DNA of 30,268 nucleotides from Actinomycetota bacterium (GTDB lineage: Bacteria > Actinomycetota > Actinomycetes > S36-B12 > CAIYMF01). How positions within the stretch are numbered: position 1 is the first letter of the stretch; each line of letters starts with the position of its first letter. The stretch spans positions 1 through 30,268 of the forward strand of contig WLOZ01000001.1 in NCBI GenBank assembly GCA_009699025.1, read 5' to 3'. Of the stretch, positions 16,279-24,191 are shown in pieces. A program made the position numbers and the translations under genes. The notes under the pieces are model-generated. The model ran no database searches. It was not told where the DNA came from and saw only the letters and a program-made list of their open reading frames with translations.

Positions 16279-18030
16279 TCAGATCACGGTCACCGTGAGC
16301 GTGGCGGCATAGGAGCCCGCCACGTTGACGGTCGGGATGTTCAGCGTGAGAGCGCCACCTACGAAGGTGGTGCCTGTGGCGCTACCCGTTCCGGTGCCGC
16401 CGGTCGCGGTGACCACGCGACGCGAGGTTCCGAGACCGTCGGACGAGGTAGCTCCGGGCAGGATGTTGGCCGCGTTGATGGCCGAGGCCGCCACCACCCC
16501 GGGTGCCAGGGTGTACGCCGGCAGCGGAGTCGCCGAGGGAGCGATCCCGAGGTTATATCCGTTGATGGTCGTCTGCTGGTAGCCCGCCGACGTCGTCGAG
16601 AGGCTGGTGGGCGCGGTGCACGACGGCACCGTGGCCGTGGACGCCGAGTTCGACGGGTTGTTGTAGAACGTATCCGTCGAGCTGTAACTCGAGCAGGCGA
16701 CGAAGTCACTCACCTGCGCATTGGCAACCCAGCCGAAGTCACCGGCCCGGCTGTCGTCAACCCGGACATTGTTGAGCGTTCCGGTGGCGATGAAGTGCGT
16801 GCCATCGGTGGCGATCACCGGCGTGGTGAGCGCGACAACCGTGTTGCTCGAAACCGTCGCGGCGAGCGCGCCGGAGGGCACATTCACCTGAATGGTCTCG
16901 CCGTTGCTGTAGCTGGGCTGCAGCGTCACTACGAACGACTCCGTACCAACCTGGCCGGTGGCGTAGTTCGTGGTGTCGGTGGGGGCGAAGGTGGCCTTGA
17001 TCGTGTAGTCGCTGGCCACCGTCTGGGTGTAGGGAAGGCTCCACGAGTACGTCGCGAGGCCCGTGCCCGTGGTGACCGTGCGCCCGGTCGCCAGCGACAC
17101 GTAGGAGCCGCTGCCGATCTTGTAGGCGAAGTCAACCGTGCCGGCGATGCCGGTGCCGACGTTGGCGGTGAGCACCACCGTCGATCCCTGCTGCGCCGTA
17201 CCGGACTTGTCGTCGCTGACCGCAACGGTGGGCGTGTTTTGGCTCACCGTGTAGGTCTGGGCGCTCGAGGTCGAGGTAGCAACACCGGCAGTGTCACCGG
17301 CGGTGTCGGGCGTGAACACGGCGGTGATGGAGTGCGATCCGGTGGCCAGGTTCTGGCTGGCCAGGGTCGCGGTGCCGACTCCGCTGGAGAAGCTGCCCAC
17401 GGTCTGGGCGGAGCCGATGTCGGTACCGCCGTCCTTGAACTGCACCGAGCCCGTGGGGTTCTGGCTGGTGACCGACGAGGTGACGGTGGCGGTGAAGGTC
17501 TTGCTGGTGCCGTACCCACTGTCGGTGATCGCGGTGACCGCCGTGGTGGTGGGGATGATGCCGACGTACGTGGCATCGTTGATGGCGCTGCCCGAGACGG
17601 GCGCCGTGAAGCGGACCTGTCCGTCGAACGTGTCACCGGCCGTCTGGCACAGCACCTGAACGGTGTACGTGCCGAGCAGCGCGGTGAGCGAGTTCGCACG
17701 AGCGAAGTCGCCCCATGACTGGCTGGCGGTAATGACCATCACCGAGCCGCTATTCCACGACCCGATCGGCGTGGCGCCGTTCAAGTTCTTGTAGCCGGTG
17801 ATGGCTCCGTTGCCGGTTCCACCACTGACGCGCAAGGTGGCATTGCCGCTCACGCACTGCCCCGTGGAGGTGAAAGTACTGACTGACTGGCCCGTACCGG
17901 TCGCCGGCGACACCGTGAGGGTGCCGAGGGTGGCCGCACGCGCCGGGGTGGACACAAGGCCCACCCCGGCGACCACGAGGGCAGCCACGGCAGCTCCGGA
18001 CGCAGAGCGTCGGAATGTCGTGCTGATCAT
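16279..18030 (-). CDS. secreted WxL-like protein with two-Cys module and Ig-like repeats
   Basis: The 583-aa protein has a signal peptide (to ARA near residue 33) and a two-Cys module (TLTVSPATG, STGQCVSG, YTVQVLCQ) related to the three proteins encoded downstream. Two bacterial Ig-like (Big_3-type) repeats follow: ATLASQNLATGSHSITAVF, then TVDFAYKIGSGSYVSL. The C-terminal domain (about 390-583) is WxL-like: DGTHFIATGTL, DSRAGDFGW (Trp434), ANILPGATSSDGLG, and the end SYAATLTVTVI. Classical WxL domains end in a Y-x3-LTWxL pattern; here the tryptophan is replaced (LTVTV), and the first motif reads WVA. Such domains attach proteins to peptidoglycan. The gene lies 33 bp after the PBP-like gene and is followed by the hairpin and the DUF916 gene. 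The ATG has GGGAAAGAGA upstream. Confidence 0.82.
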   Translation of the reverse strand: MISTTFRRSASGAAVAALVVAGVGLVSTPARAATLGTLTVSPATGTGQSVSTFTSTGQCVSGNATLRVSGGTGNGAITGYKNLNGATPIGSWNSGSVMVITASQSWGDFARANSLTALLGTYTVQVLCQTAGDTFDGQVRFTAPVSGSAINDATYVGIIPTTTAVTAITDSGYGTSKTFTATVTSSVTSQNPTGSVQFKDGGTDIGSAQTVGSFSSGVGTATLASQNLATGSHSITAVFTPDTAGDTAGVATSTSSAQTYTVSQNTPTVAVSDDKSGTAQQGSTVVLTANVGTGIAGTVDFAYKIGSGSYVSLATGRTVTTGTGLATYSWSLPYTQTVASDYTIKATFAPTDTTNYATGQVGTESFVVTLQPSYSNGETIQVNVPSGALAATVSSNTVVALTTPVIATDGTHFIATGTLNNVRVDDSRAGDFGWVANAQVSDFVACSSYSSTDTFYNNPSNSASTATVPSCTAPTSLSTTSAGYQQTTINGYNLGIAPSATPLPAYTLAPGVVAASAINAANILPGATSSDGLGTSRRVVTATGGTGTGSATGTTFVGGALTLNIPTVNVAGSYAATLTVTVI

Positions 18031-18063
18031 GTGTTGTCTCTCTTTCCCTGGGAGAATTTCGGA

Positions 18064-19662
18064 CTAACCGAGGTTGGTGGTAGCGCCACAGCCGGATGGC
18101 ATGGCGGCGAAGCCGTACTGCTGCTTGACGCCGTTCGCGTCGGTGCAGATGCTTGACCCGGTGCCCACGAACATCGCCTGGATGTTGGGGTCACTGAGCC
18201 TGGCGAGAGGCACGGCGTTGAACACCTCGCGCCACATCACCATGGCCCCGGACGTGGTGCCCGAGCCGCCGCCGAACTGCACCGTCATCGTGGTCGGGTA
18301 GTTCACCTGCCCGTTGCCGTAGGTGGTGCTGTTGTTCGAGGCTGCCCGGTTGTCGAGGGCGACCAGCACGGTGCGGCCCTGGCGGTCGGTGACGCCAGTG
18401 GTGGGCGACTGCTCGCGCTGAGTGATCGACTGAGCGATCGAGGTGACCCCGATGCCGTTGTCGTCGAGCGTCACCAGGTTGTGCTCCTCGAGAACGCCGC
18501 CCGTCGGCGTCTTGTCCGTGATGCACGCCGCACCGGTGTCTCCACTGGTCGCGGAGAGGTTGGTCGAGAGTCCGAGTGCAGTCACCACGAAGTCACGGGT
18601 TCCCGAGCCAGCCTGCGGAAGCGTCGCGTAGAGCAGGCTGTTGGCCGCAGCGTAGTTCTGAATGGACGAACCGTTGAGCGTCCTGTTCGCGACCGAGTAG
18701 GTGGCGCTACCACCGCTGGCCGGGATCATGCCCGAGTAGGTGCACCGGTAGATCGCCCGGATGTCAGTCGGGCTCAGCGTGCGGGTGAAGTTGCTGGTGG
18801 TGGTCACCGCGAATGCCACCGCGTCGAGCGCGAACGGGATGTTGACGGTGTTACCGGCGCCCAGGCCGGACACACTGCTGCGCTTGCTGGAGGCCCGACC
18901 CGCGTCGATGCAGCCCCACATGCCATTGGTCTTGGTGAAGGCGTCAGCCATCGAGCGGGCACCATTGCCCGATCCGTTGGCTCGGCCACCGCTGAGGTAG
19001 GTGGAGTTCGCGGTGGCGGAGGCCTGCACGCTGTTGTTCTGCGTCGTCCCCACATACTTGTCGCCAGATCCTGAGTTGTTGGCGATGTAGGCACAGTTTG
19101 CCTGCGCCTTGACCTGCACTGCCCCGCCCTGGGAGTTGTACGAGGCCAATACCTTGGTGCCGTTGGCAACGAAGCCGCCGATCACCACGGAGTTAGCAGC
19201 GTGCGCCACCGCGGTGGTGCTGTTGGAGGCGCGGGTCACGGTGTAGGTGTAGTAGGGCACGGCGTTGCCCGTGCCGGTGTTGGTGCTCAGCGTGTTGGCC
19301 GTAGGACTGCTATCAAGCGAGACGATGGTGACCTGCTCGGAGTTTGCCCCACCCGAGGCACCGTCCTGGATGGTGATGACGTCATTGGCCACGAGGCCAC
19401 CGAGGGAGGTCTTGATGGTGGTGTCACTGATCGTGATGGCCTCCCAGAGCAGGCCGGTGTACTTGTAGTTGCTCCCGCTGGCCGTGACGTCGCCGGCGAA
19501 GCCGTTCATCACGTCCTGCGTGGTGTCGGAACCCATGACAGACATGACGCGGTAAGTCGGAGCGCCCGAGGGGTCGGCGCTCGCCGTCCCTCCGACGATA
19601 GAAAAGCCAGCGATCGCACCCATACATGCAACCCCGACGACCACCTTACGTGTGATCTTCAC
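18064..19662 (-). CDS. secreted PstS-like substrate-binding protein
   Basis: The 532-aa protein has a signal peptide (VKITRKVVVGVACMGAIAG, cleavage after ASA near residue 29). It has PBP-fold elements of the phosphate-binding type: YRVMSVMGSDTTQDVM at the start, FALDAVAFAVTTTSNF followed by LSPTDIRAIYRCTYSG, LPQAGSGTRDFVVTALG, and a C-terminal VFNAVPLARLSDPNIQAMFVG. GSDTT and AGSGTRDF stand where PstS has its phosphate-contacting AGST and GSGT loops. An insert of about 150 residues after the first loop, rich in Ser, Thr and Asn, has no obvious counterpart. It lacks a C-terminal anchor. GTG at 19662 has AAAGGAT eight bases upstream. The ligand is unproven; phosphate or a phosphorylated compound is inferred from the operon. 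Confidence 0.82.
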   Translation of the reverse strand: MKITRKVVVGVACMGAIAGFSIVGGTASADPSGAPTYRVMSVMGSDTTQDVMNGFAGDVTASGSNYKYTGLLWEAITISDTTIKTSLGGLVANDVITIQDGASGGANSEQVTIVSLDSSPTANTLSTNTGTGNAVPYYTYTVTRASNSTTAVAHAANSVVIGGFVANGTKVLASYNSQGGAVQVKAQANCAYIANNSGSGDKYVGTTQNNSVQASATANSTYLSGGRANGSGNGARSMADAFTKTNGMWGCIDAGRASSKRSSVSGLGAGNTVNIPFALDAVAFAVTTTSNFTRTLSPTDIRAIYRCTYSGMIPASGGSATYSVANRTLNGSSIQNYAAANSLLYATLPQAGSGTRDFVVTALGLSTNLSATSGDTGAACITDKTPTGGVLEEHNLVTLDDNGIGVTSIAQSITQREQSPTTGVTDRQGRTVLVALDNRAASNNSTTYGNGQVNYPTTMTVQFGGGSGTTSGAMVMWREVFNAVPLARLSDPNIQAMFVGTGSSICTDANGVKQQYGFAAMPSGCGATTNLG

Positions 19663-19731
19663 CTGAGAGAATCCTTTCGCGTGGTCACGCTGCGGGCACT
19701 CTGCCTGCAACGTTGGCTTCCGGGCGGGACA

Positions 19732-22356
19732 TCATGCACCCCGTCTGGAGAGCCCCAGCAGAGCAGCGGCACTCAATGCCGTCGCCATGCCGAGAATGAG
19801 GGTCACCAAGGGACCGTGACCGGAGAGCCCCGCGGTGAGCAGGGGGGTCACAGGCCCAGTGGAGACGGGCGTCGTGGTAGGCGACGCGGAGGGAGAGGGC
19901 AACACTGTCGGCGCCGGAGCGGAGGTCACGGGGGTCGAGGGCCCACTCGAGGCGTCGGGGGAGGAGTCCGATCCGGACCCACCAGTGCTGGTGTCGGTAC
20001 CGGTGTCAGTGCCATAGCTGGGGCCCGGATCGGACGTGGGCTGCTGGCTTGGCGTGGGCGTCTGGCTGGGAGTGGGGGTAGGGGTAGGGGTAGGGGTAGG
20101 AGTGGGAGTGGGAGTGGGAGTGGTTGAGGGCAGCGCTACAGCAACGAGGGCCGCCGCCGCCGTCACCTGCCGACGCAGTTCGAGCGTCAGCGGCAGGTAC
20201 CCCTCGGGCAACTGCCCCGGCCTAGTGCCCTGCTGCTGCCCCAGCGTGCCCGCGTAGGTGAGCAGGTCTGAATACGCCCGACGGGCCCCCGCACTGAGCG
20301 TGGCCCGATTGACCGCCGCGTAGAGCACGGTGGTGAGCGGGTACGCGCCACTAGCCTTCGTCGTGGGGTTCGGCTGCAGGAGGCCGGCCGAATTGGCCTT
20401 CATCGATGCAACAGCGGCAGCCATCGAATCCGACGTGGGGGCGACGAACTCTCCGGCACCATTGCGCAACTTCGCCATCGTCAGCCCGTACCGGTCCGCA
20501 CTGGGAACGTCAGTGATCGCGATCACGTTCACTGTTCCGGGCGACTGGAGTTGAGACTTGGAGTACCCACTCCCATTGAAGGCGGTACGGGCAAGGGTGT
20601 CACCTCGCGATGCGCCCAGTGCGGCTTCTGCGAGCCCTCCGGCATACGGGAAAGCGTCAAAGTTGCAGAGAGGGAGTTGCGCTTCGAATTCGTAACAGGC
20701 AGTCACCAGTTTCGGAAACGAGTTCGGAGCACCGCCGTCGGCAAGGCCGACGTAGGACGGGTTGACGTACGTCGGACAACCGGCATTGCCGCGCGAGTCC
20801 TTGAGGTACTTGGTGCAGTCGATGGTGGCTGGCTCGATGCACCGCTGGGGCGCCGCAGATCGGCCGCAGTCGTTGAACCAGGGCGAGTTGTAGTTAGGCT
20901 TGCCGGCCAGAAAGTCGCGGGCGTCCTTGTCGGCCAGCACCCACTGCCATAGCGTCCTCGTCGAGTCAGCAGGAATGTACGGGGTGATAGCACTCGAAGC
21001 ACTGGCCGCGAGAGGAACGAGGTCAGGGTTGAGCCGGAGGAACTCTGGGTCAGTGAACAGGGTGTCGGCGATCACCGCGCCACCAACCTGCCCGTCTGAC
21101 GTCGTCACAGTCTGACGATTGCCCGGGTCGTCATTGATCGTTCCTGCGCCGTAGGACTGCGTCAACAACTTGGCGACGAGCACCTGATTGAGCTTGATGT
21201 CGGTGAGTCGCTTGCCATCGAGGTCCCGCACCTCCTGCGGCGCGCGGTAGAGACTCTGCTGCTCGATGACGAAGCCCACGCCGACCGACGAGATCGCCAC
21301 CGGGGCGTACATCAGAGGGGTGCTGCCCGCCTGGGCCGCCGGAATAGCGGAGCCGATGAGGGCCATGGCGCCTTCGCCCGCGGGGGCGGTCATCAGGGTC
21401 GTTCGGGCGAGGTCATCGGGCACCTGCGAGAAACCGAACACCTGAGGGGTGTCGCGGCACAGGCCGGACACCCAACTGCGCATAGCGTCGGTCATCAGTT
21501 CGCTGCCGAAGGTGGGGGTCTGGGCGATAGCAATGTCGCACGTGCTGCTGAGGTTTTGGAACGCGATCGGCACCACCATGCGGCTGGCCCAGTTAGTGGC
21601 GGTGAGCGGCGATGTCGACACGCCCGACGATGAGGAGGAGTCGATTCCCGGCAGCTCGCGATCGTCCCGGGGAACGATGACGAGGTAGCAGGGAAAGCGC
21701 ACGGTCTCCAAGGCCGGGGTGGTGACGTCGTCGATTTCGGTGCCGCAGCCGAGACCTGGGGCCTCGCGCGCGGTCTGCATCTGGAAGTAGGCCTCGCCCG
21801 AGCCGTCGGCAAAGGTGAGCCCCCGGGCGACCTCGTTCGTGGTGCTTTGGTCGAAGAACTGGTTGGTGTTACCAGTGGCGGGGGAATCTCCGTTGACGGG
21901 CTTGAACGGCACGTACTGCGGCAGCCCGCTGCCGTCGTCGACGATTGTCTCGGCCGTGTCGACCAGACCCGGGCCGTAGAAGGCCTGCCGAGTGGAGGCC
22001 CAGCCGCCGAGCTGGTTGTAGAGGCCGCCGAACTGGCACTGCTCGCGTGTCGGAGGCAGCGGTTCGCCGTCAGAGTCCAGCGACCCCCAGCACTGCATGA
22101 TCTGCAGGAAGTTGCCCTGACCCTGGGTCTGCTGGCCCCCGCGCCACGTGATGTGCACGACCTCGTTGAGCAGGTCGGTGGTCTTCTCCACCGTGACAGT
22201 CAGATCGGAGAAGGGATCTGAGCCATTGACCGTGACGGCGCTGGAGTCGGCCCGCGCGGGCTCAGGCAGGGAGAGGAGCACCCCGGAGATAACGGAGGTG
22301 GTGATGCCCGCCGCCACGGTGCCGCGGAGCACCCGCGTGAGCCACGGTCCTCTCAT
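19732..22356 (-). CDS. large membrane-anchored PstS-like surface protein
   Basis: The 874-aa protein has a signal peptide (cleavage after ARA near residue 36) and a beta-rich N-terminal region of about 270 residues with several Cys (MQCWG, REQCQFG). A PBP-like part (about 280-690) follows: GEGAMALIGSAIPAAQ, STPLMYAPVAISSVGVGFVI and LTDIKLNQVLVAKLLTQSYG resemble the PstS block around its VPVA-x5-V motif. A long Pro/Thr/Ser stalk then leads to a C-terminal helix (TLILGMATALSAAALLGLS) and RRGA tail, with no LPXTG. The ATG overlaps the pstS stop (ATGA, 22353-22356), so it is translationally coupled to pstS. The size is more than double a normal PstS. Phosphate-ester binding is possible but not shown. 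Confidence 0.78.
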   Translation of the reverse strand: MRGPWLTRVLRGTVAAGITTSVISGVLLSLPEPARADSSAVTVNGSDPFSDLTVTVEKTTDLLNEVVHITWRGGQQTQGQGNFLQIMQCWGSLDSDGEPLPPTREQCQFGGLYNQLGGWASTRQAFYGPGLVDTAETIVDDGSGLPQYVPFKPVNGDSPATGNTNQFFDQSTTNEVARGLTFADGSGEAYFQMQTAREAPGLGCGTEIDDVTTPALETVRFPCYLVIVPRDDRELPGIDSSSSSGVSTSPLTATNWASRMVVPIAFQNLSSTCDIAIAQTPTFGSELMTDAMRSWVSGLCRDTPQVFGFSQVPDDLARTTLMTAPAGEGAMALIGSAIPAAQAGSTPLMYAPVAISSVGVGFVIEQQSLYRAPQEVRDLDGKRLTDIKLNQVLVAKLLTQSYGAGTINDDPGNRQTVTTSDGQVGGAVIADTLFTDPEFLRLNPDLVPLAASASSAITPYIPADSTRTLWQWVLADKDARDFLAGKPNYNSPWFNDCGRSAAPQRCIEPATIDCTKYLKDSRGNAGCPTYVNPSYVGLADGGAPNSFPKLVTACYEFEAQLPLCNFDAFPYAGGLAEAALGASRGDTLARTAFNGSGYSKSQLQSPGTVNVIAITDVPSADRYGLTMAKLRNGAGEFVAPTSDSMAAAVASMKANSAGLLQPNPTTKASGAYPLTTVLYAAVNRATLSAGARRAYSDLLTYAGTLGQQQGTRPGQLPEGYLPLTLELRRQVTAAAALVAVALPSTTPTPTPTPTPTPTPTPTPSQTPTPSQQPTSDPGPSYGTDTGTDTSTGGSGSDSSPDASSGPSTPVTSAPAPTVLPSPSASPTTTPVSTGPVTPLLTAGLSGHGPLVTLILGMATALSAAALLGLSRRGA
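20049..20132 (-). repeat. Thr-Pro linker repeat
   Basis: GGGGTA and GGAGTG hexamers are iterated and encode a run of TPTPTP residues at the start of the stalk of the 874-aa protein. It is simple-sequence DNA prone to slippage. Confidence 0.7.
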
Positions 22357-24191
22357 GACGTCCGCCGCTTCATGATGCCGAAGATGATCGGCGGAGCGAT
22401 GGCGATGGCGATCAAGACAGCGACCGCGAGCAGCGCAATTCCGGTGTTTGAAGCGCGGTCGCTCGGGATGATCGCCGGGTTGGCGAACGCCTGCCCAGCC
22501 ATCACAACCGCCCCACCCTGGCTGCCGTCAGTCCCGGCCCCGGGATCAACGACCGTGCCTGTGGCCGGGTCAACGACCGTGCCTGTGGCCGGGTCAACCA
22601 CCGTGCCACCGCCCGTGTTGCCACCGCCCGTGTTGCCACCGCCCGTGTTGCCACCGCCCGTGTTGCCGCCACCCGTGTTGCCGCCACCCGTGTTGCCGCC
22701 ACCCGTGTTGCCGCCACCCGTGTTGCCGCCACCCGTGTTGCCGCCACCCGTGTTGCCGCCACCGGTGTTGCCGCCGCCGGTGTTGCCACCGCCCGTGTTG
22801 CCGCCACCCGTGTTGCCACCGCCCGTGTTGCCGCCACCAGTCGTGTCACCACCAGTCGTGCCGCTGTCCTTCACCCGCGTGGGCGTCTGCGACGCACCAC
22901 CGGTGCCGTTCGGGCACTGCGTGATGCCTCCCGACTTGTCACACGCCTGGGGCTGCGGTGCGGTTTTGGCCAAGAGGTTTTCGCCGGTGGAGCTGAAGGT
23001 CGGGTTGTTGCACTTGGAGAGAACGGCCTTCACATCAGTGTTGGCGGTCTCGGCTCCTGGGATGCGCCGGACCTGATTGAGGCCAGCCACCACAAGGTTC
23101 AGCGGTAGCGGAGAGTATCCGAGGAGCGGCGCCTTGCGCTGTCCCTCGCAGAGGAAGTAGTTGGCAAAGGCGCTGAGGCTGCGCCCCTTGTCAGTTGAGA
23201 AGTTGCTGGACGTGTCAGTAGGAACGATGCCGTACGAGTAACTCGAGAGCGGGTACGACCGCGGGTCCGAGTTCACATACACGCCCGACAAGTCACTGGT
23301 GAGGTAGTTCGGGTCAGTTGCAGGCACGTTGGTCCGCACCGACGCCTTCTGCAGAGCCACGGCCACCGAGGGAGCCGTGGGCTCAACGTAGTAACCCGCC
23401 TTGTTGAGCACCTTGATCACCGGGAAGCCGGAATTAAGTGCATACGAGTACTCGACGTAGTTGATGGTGCCAATGTTGGAGACCTGGCTGACGTAGCCCG
23501 ACACTCCGAGCGAGCCCGACTGGGCTGTGAAGCCGCTCCCTGCTACCACCGGGTACTGCGAGAGTGTGCCGCACCCTGCGGACGACGGGATGCCCGCCTT
23601 GGTGCAGTAGGCGTCCCACAGCGACCGGTTTTGGCTGGCCATCCAGGTAGTGAACTGCGCCGTGGTGCCAGAGCCGTCCGAACGAACCACGGGCACGACC
23701 TTGCGGTGCGGCATGGTGAGGCCGGGGTTGTCGGCCTTGATTGCGGGGTCGTCCCAGTAGGTGATATTCCCGGTGAACATCTTGGCGAGGGTCGGGCCCG
23801 ACAGGCGCAGATTCGTGACCCTGTTGGCCCCGATCGTCAGGTTGTACATGAAGGACGTGCCACCGGCCACGATCGGCATATAGGCGAAGCCGCGCGAGGG
23901 CAGCGGGTCGGGGTTGCCGCCCTGGCTGATTCCGTAGGGAATCTCGCTGATGGCGAAGTCGACAGTGCCGTTACGGAACTGGTTTCGTCCATCCGAAGAG
24001 CCGGTGCCCGCGTAGTTCACCTGGATGCCGTTGGCGTTAACGTCGCGGCGCCACTGGTCGATCGCGTTCTGGCTCCAGGTCGAGCCGGCCCCCGACACAG
24101 GGAAGTAGGTGGCAGCGTGGGAAGCCGTCGGAACGAACGCGACGACGCCGAGCGACACCAGGCCAGCGGCAAGCATACGCAGCGTCCTCAT
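22353..24191 (-). CDS. pstS: phosphate-binding protein PstS with stalk and membrane anchor
   Basis: The 612-aa protein has a signal peptide (to SHA near residue 26) and a complete PstS domain (about 27-395): FPVSGAGSTWSQNAIDQW, VNYAGTGSSDGRNQF, FAISEIPYG, and VVRSDGSGTTAQFTTWM. The AGST, GSSDG and SDGSGTT loops contact phosphate in known PstS structures. Beyond the domain is a stalk of 14 GGGNT pentads and VDPATGT repeats, then a C-terminal transmembrane helix (ALLAVAVLIAIAIAPPIIFGI) with MKRRTS. Most actinobacterial PstS proteins are about 370-aa lipoproteins. Here there is no lipobox, and the protein is tethered at its C-terminus instead. Its start overlaps the pstA stop (ATGA, 24188-24191), and its stop overlaps the next gene. 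Confidence 0.95.
   Translation of the reverse strand: MRTLRMLAAGLVSLGVVAFVPTASHAATYFPVSGAGSTWSQNAIDQWRRDVNANGIQVNYAGTGSSDGRNQFRNGTVDFAISEIPYGISQGGNPDPLPSRGFAYMPIVAGGTSFMYNLTIGANRVTNLRLSGPTLAKMFTGNITYWDDPAIKADNPGLTMPHRKVVPVVRSDGSGTTAQFTTWMASQNRSLWDAYCTKAGIPSSAGCGTLSQYPVVAGSGFTAQSGSLGVSGYVSQVSNIGTINYVEYSYALNSGFPVIKVLNKAGYYVEPTAPSVAVALQKASVRTNVPATDPNYLTSDLSGVYVNSDPRSYPLSSYSYGIVPTDTSSNFSTDKGRSLSAFANYFLCEGQRKAPLLGYSPLPLNLVVAGLNQVRRIPGAETANTDVKAVLSKCNNPTFSSTGENLLAKTAPQPQACDKSGGITQCPNGTGGASQTPTRVKDSGTTGGDTTGGGNTGGGNTGGGNTGGGNTGGGNTGGGNTGGGNTGGGNTGGGNTGGGNTGGGNTGGGNTGGGNTGGGNTGGGNTGGGTVVDPATGTVVDPATGTVVDPGAGTDGSQGGAVVMAGQAFANPAIIPSDRASNTGIALLAVAVLIAIAIAPPIIFGIMKRRTS
22606..22830 (-). repeat. 15-bp tandem repeat in pstS (about 14 copies)
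   Basis: On the plus strand the unit reads CCGCCACCCGTGTTG, with synonymous variants such as CCACCGCCCGTGTTG. It encodes the pentapeptide GGGNT 14 times. There are no spacers, so it is not CRISPR; it is a flexible protein stalk whose copy number can change by slippage without a frameshift. Confidence 0.95.

Noticed and set aside
16243..17718. Long plus-strand open frame of 491 codons opposite the WxL-like gene
   Set aside because: It is Arg/Gly-rich with no domain pattern, and it mirrors the minus-strand gene, which has a signal peptide, recognisable domains and a ribosome site. It is a GC-rich shadow frame.
10833..22356. LPXTG sorting signals on the surface proteins
   Set aside because: The residues before each C-terminal helix were inspected and no LPXTG, LAXTG or NPXTG motif was found.
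22606..22830. Possible CRISPR-like array
   Set aside because: The 15-bp units are contiguous with no spacers and stay in frame as GGGNT within pstS.
22372..23076. Plus-strand frame rich in PPPVL repeats
   Set aside because: It is the antisense of the pstS GGGNT repeat. It has no independent coding evidence.
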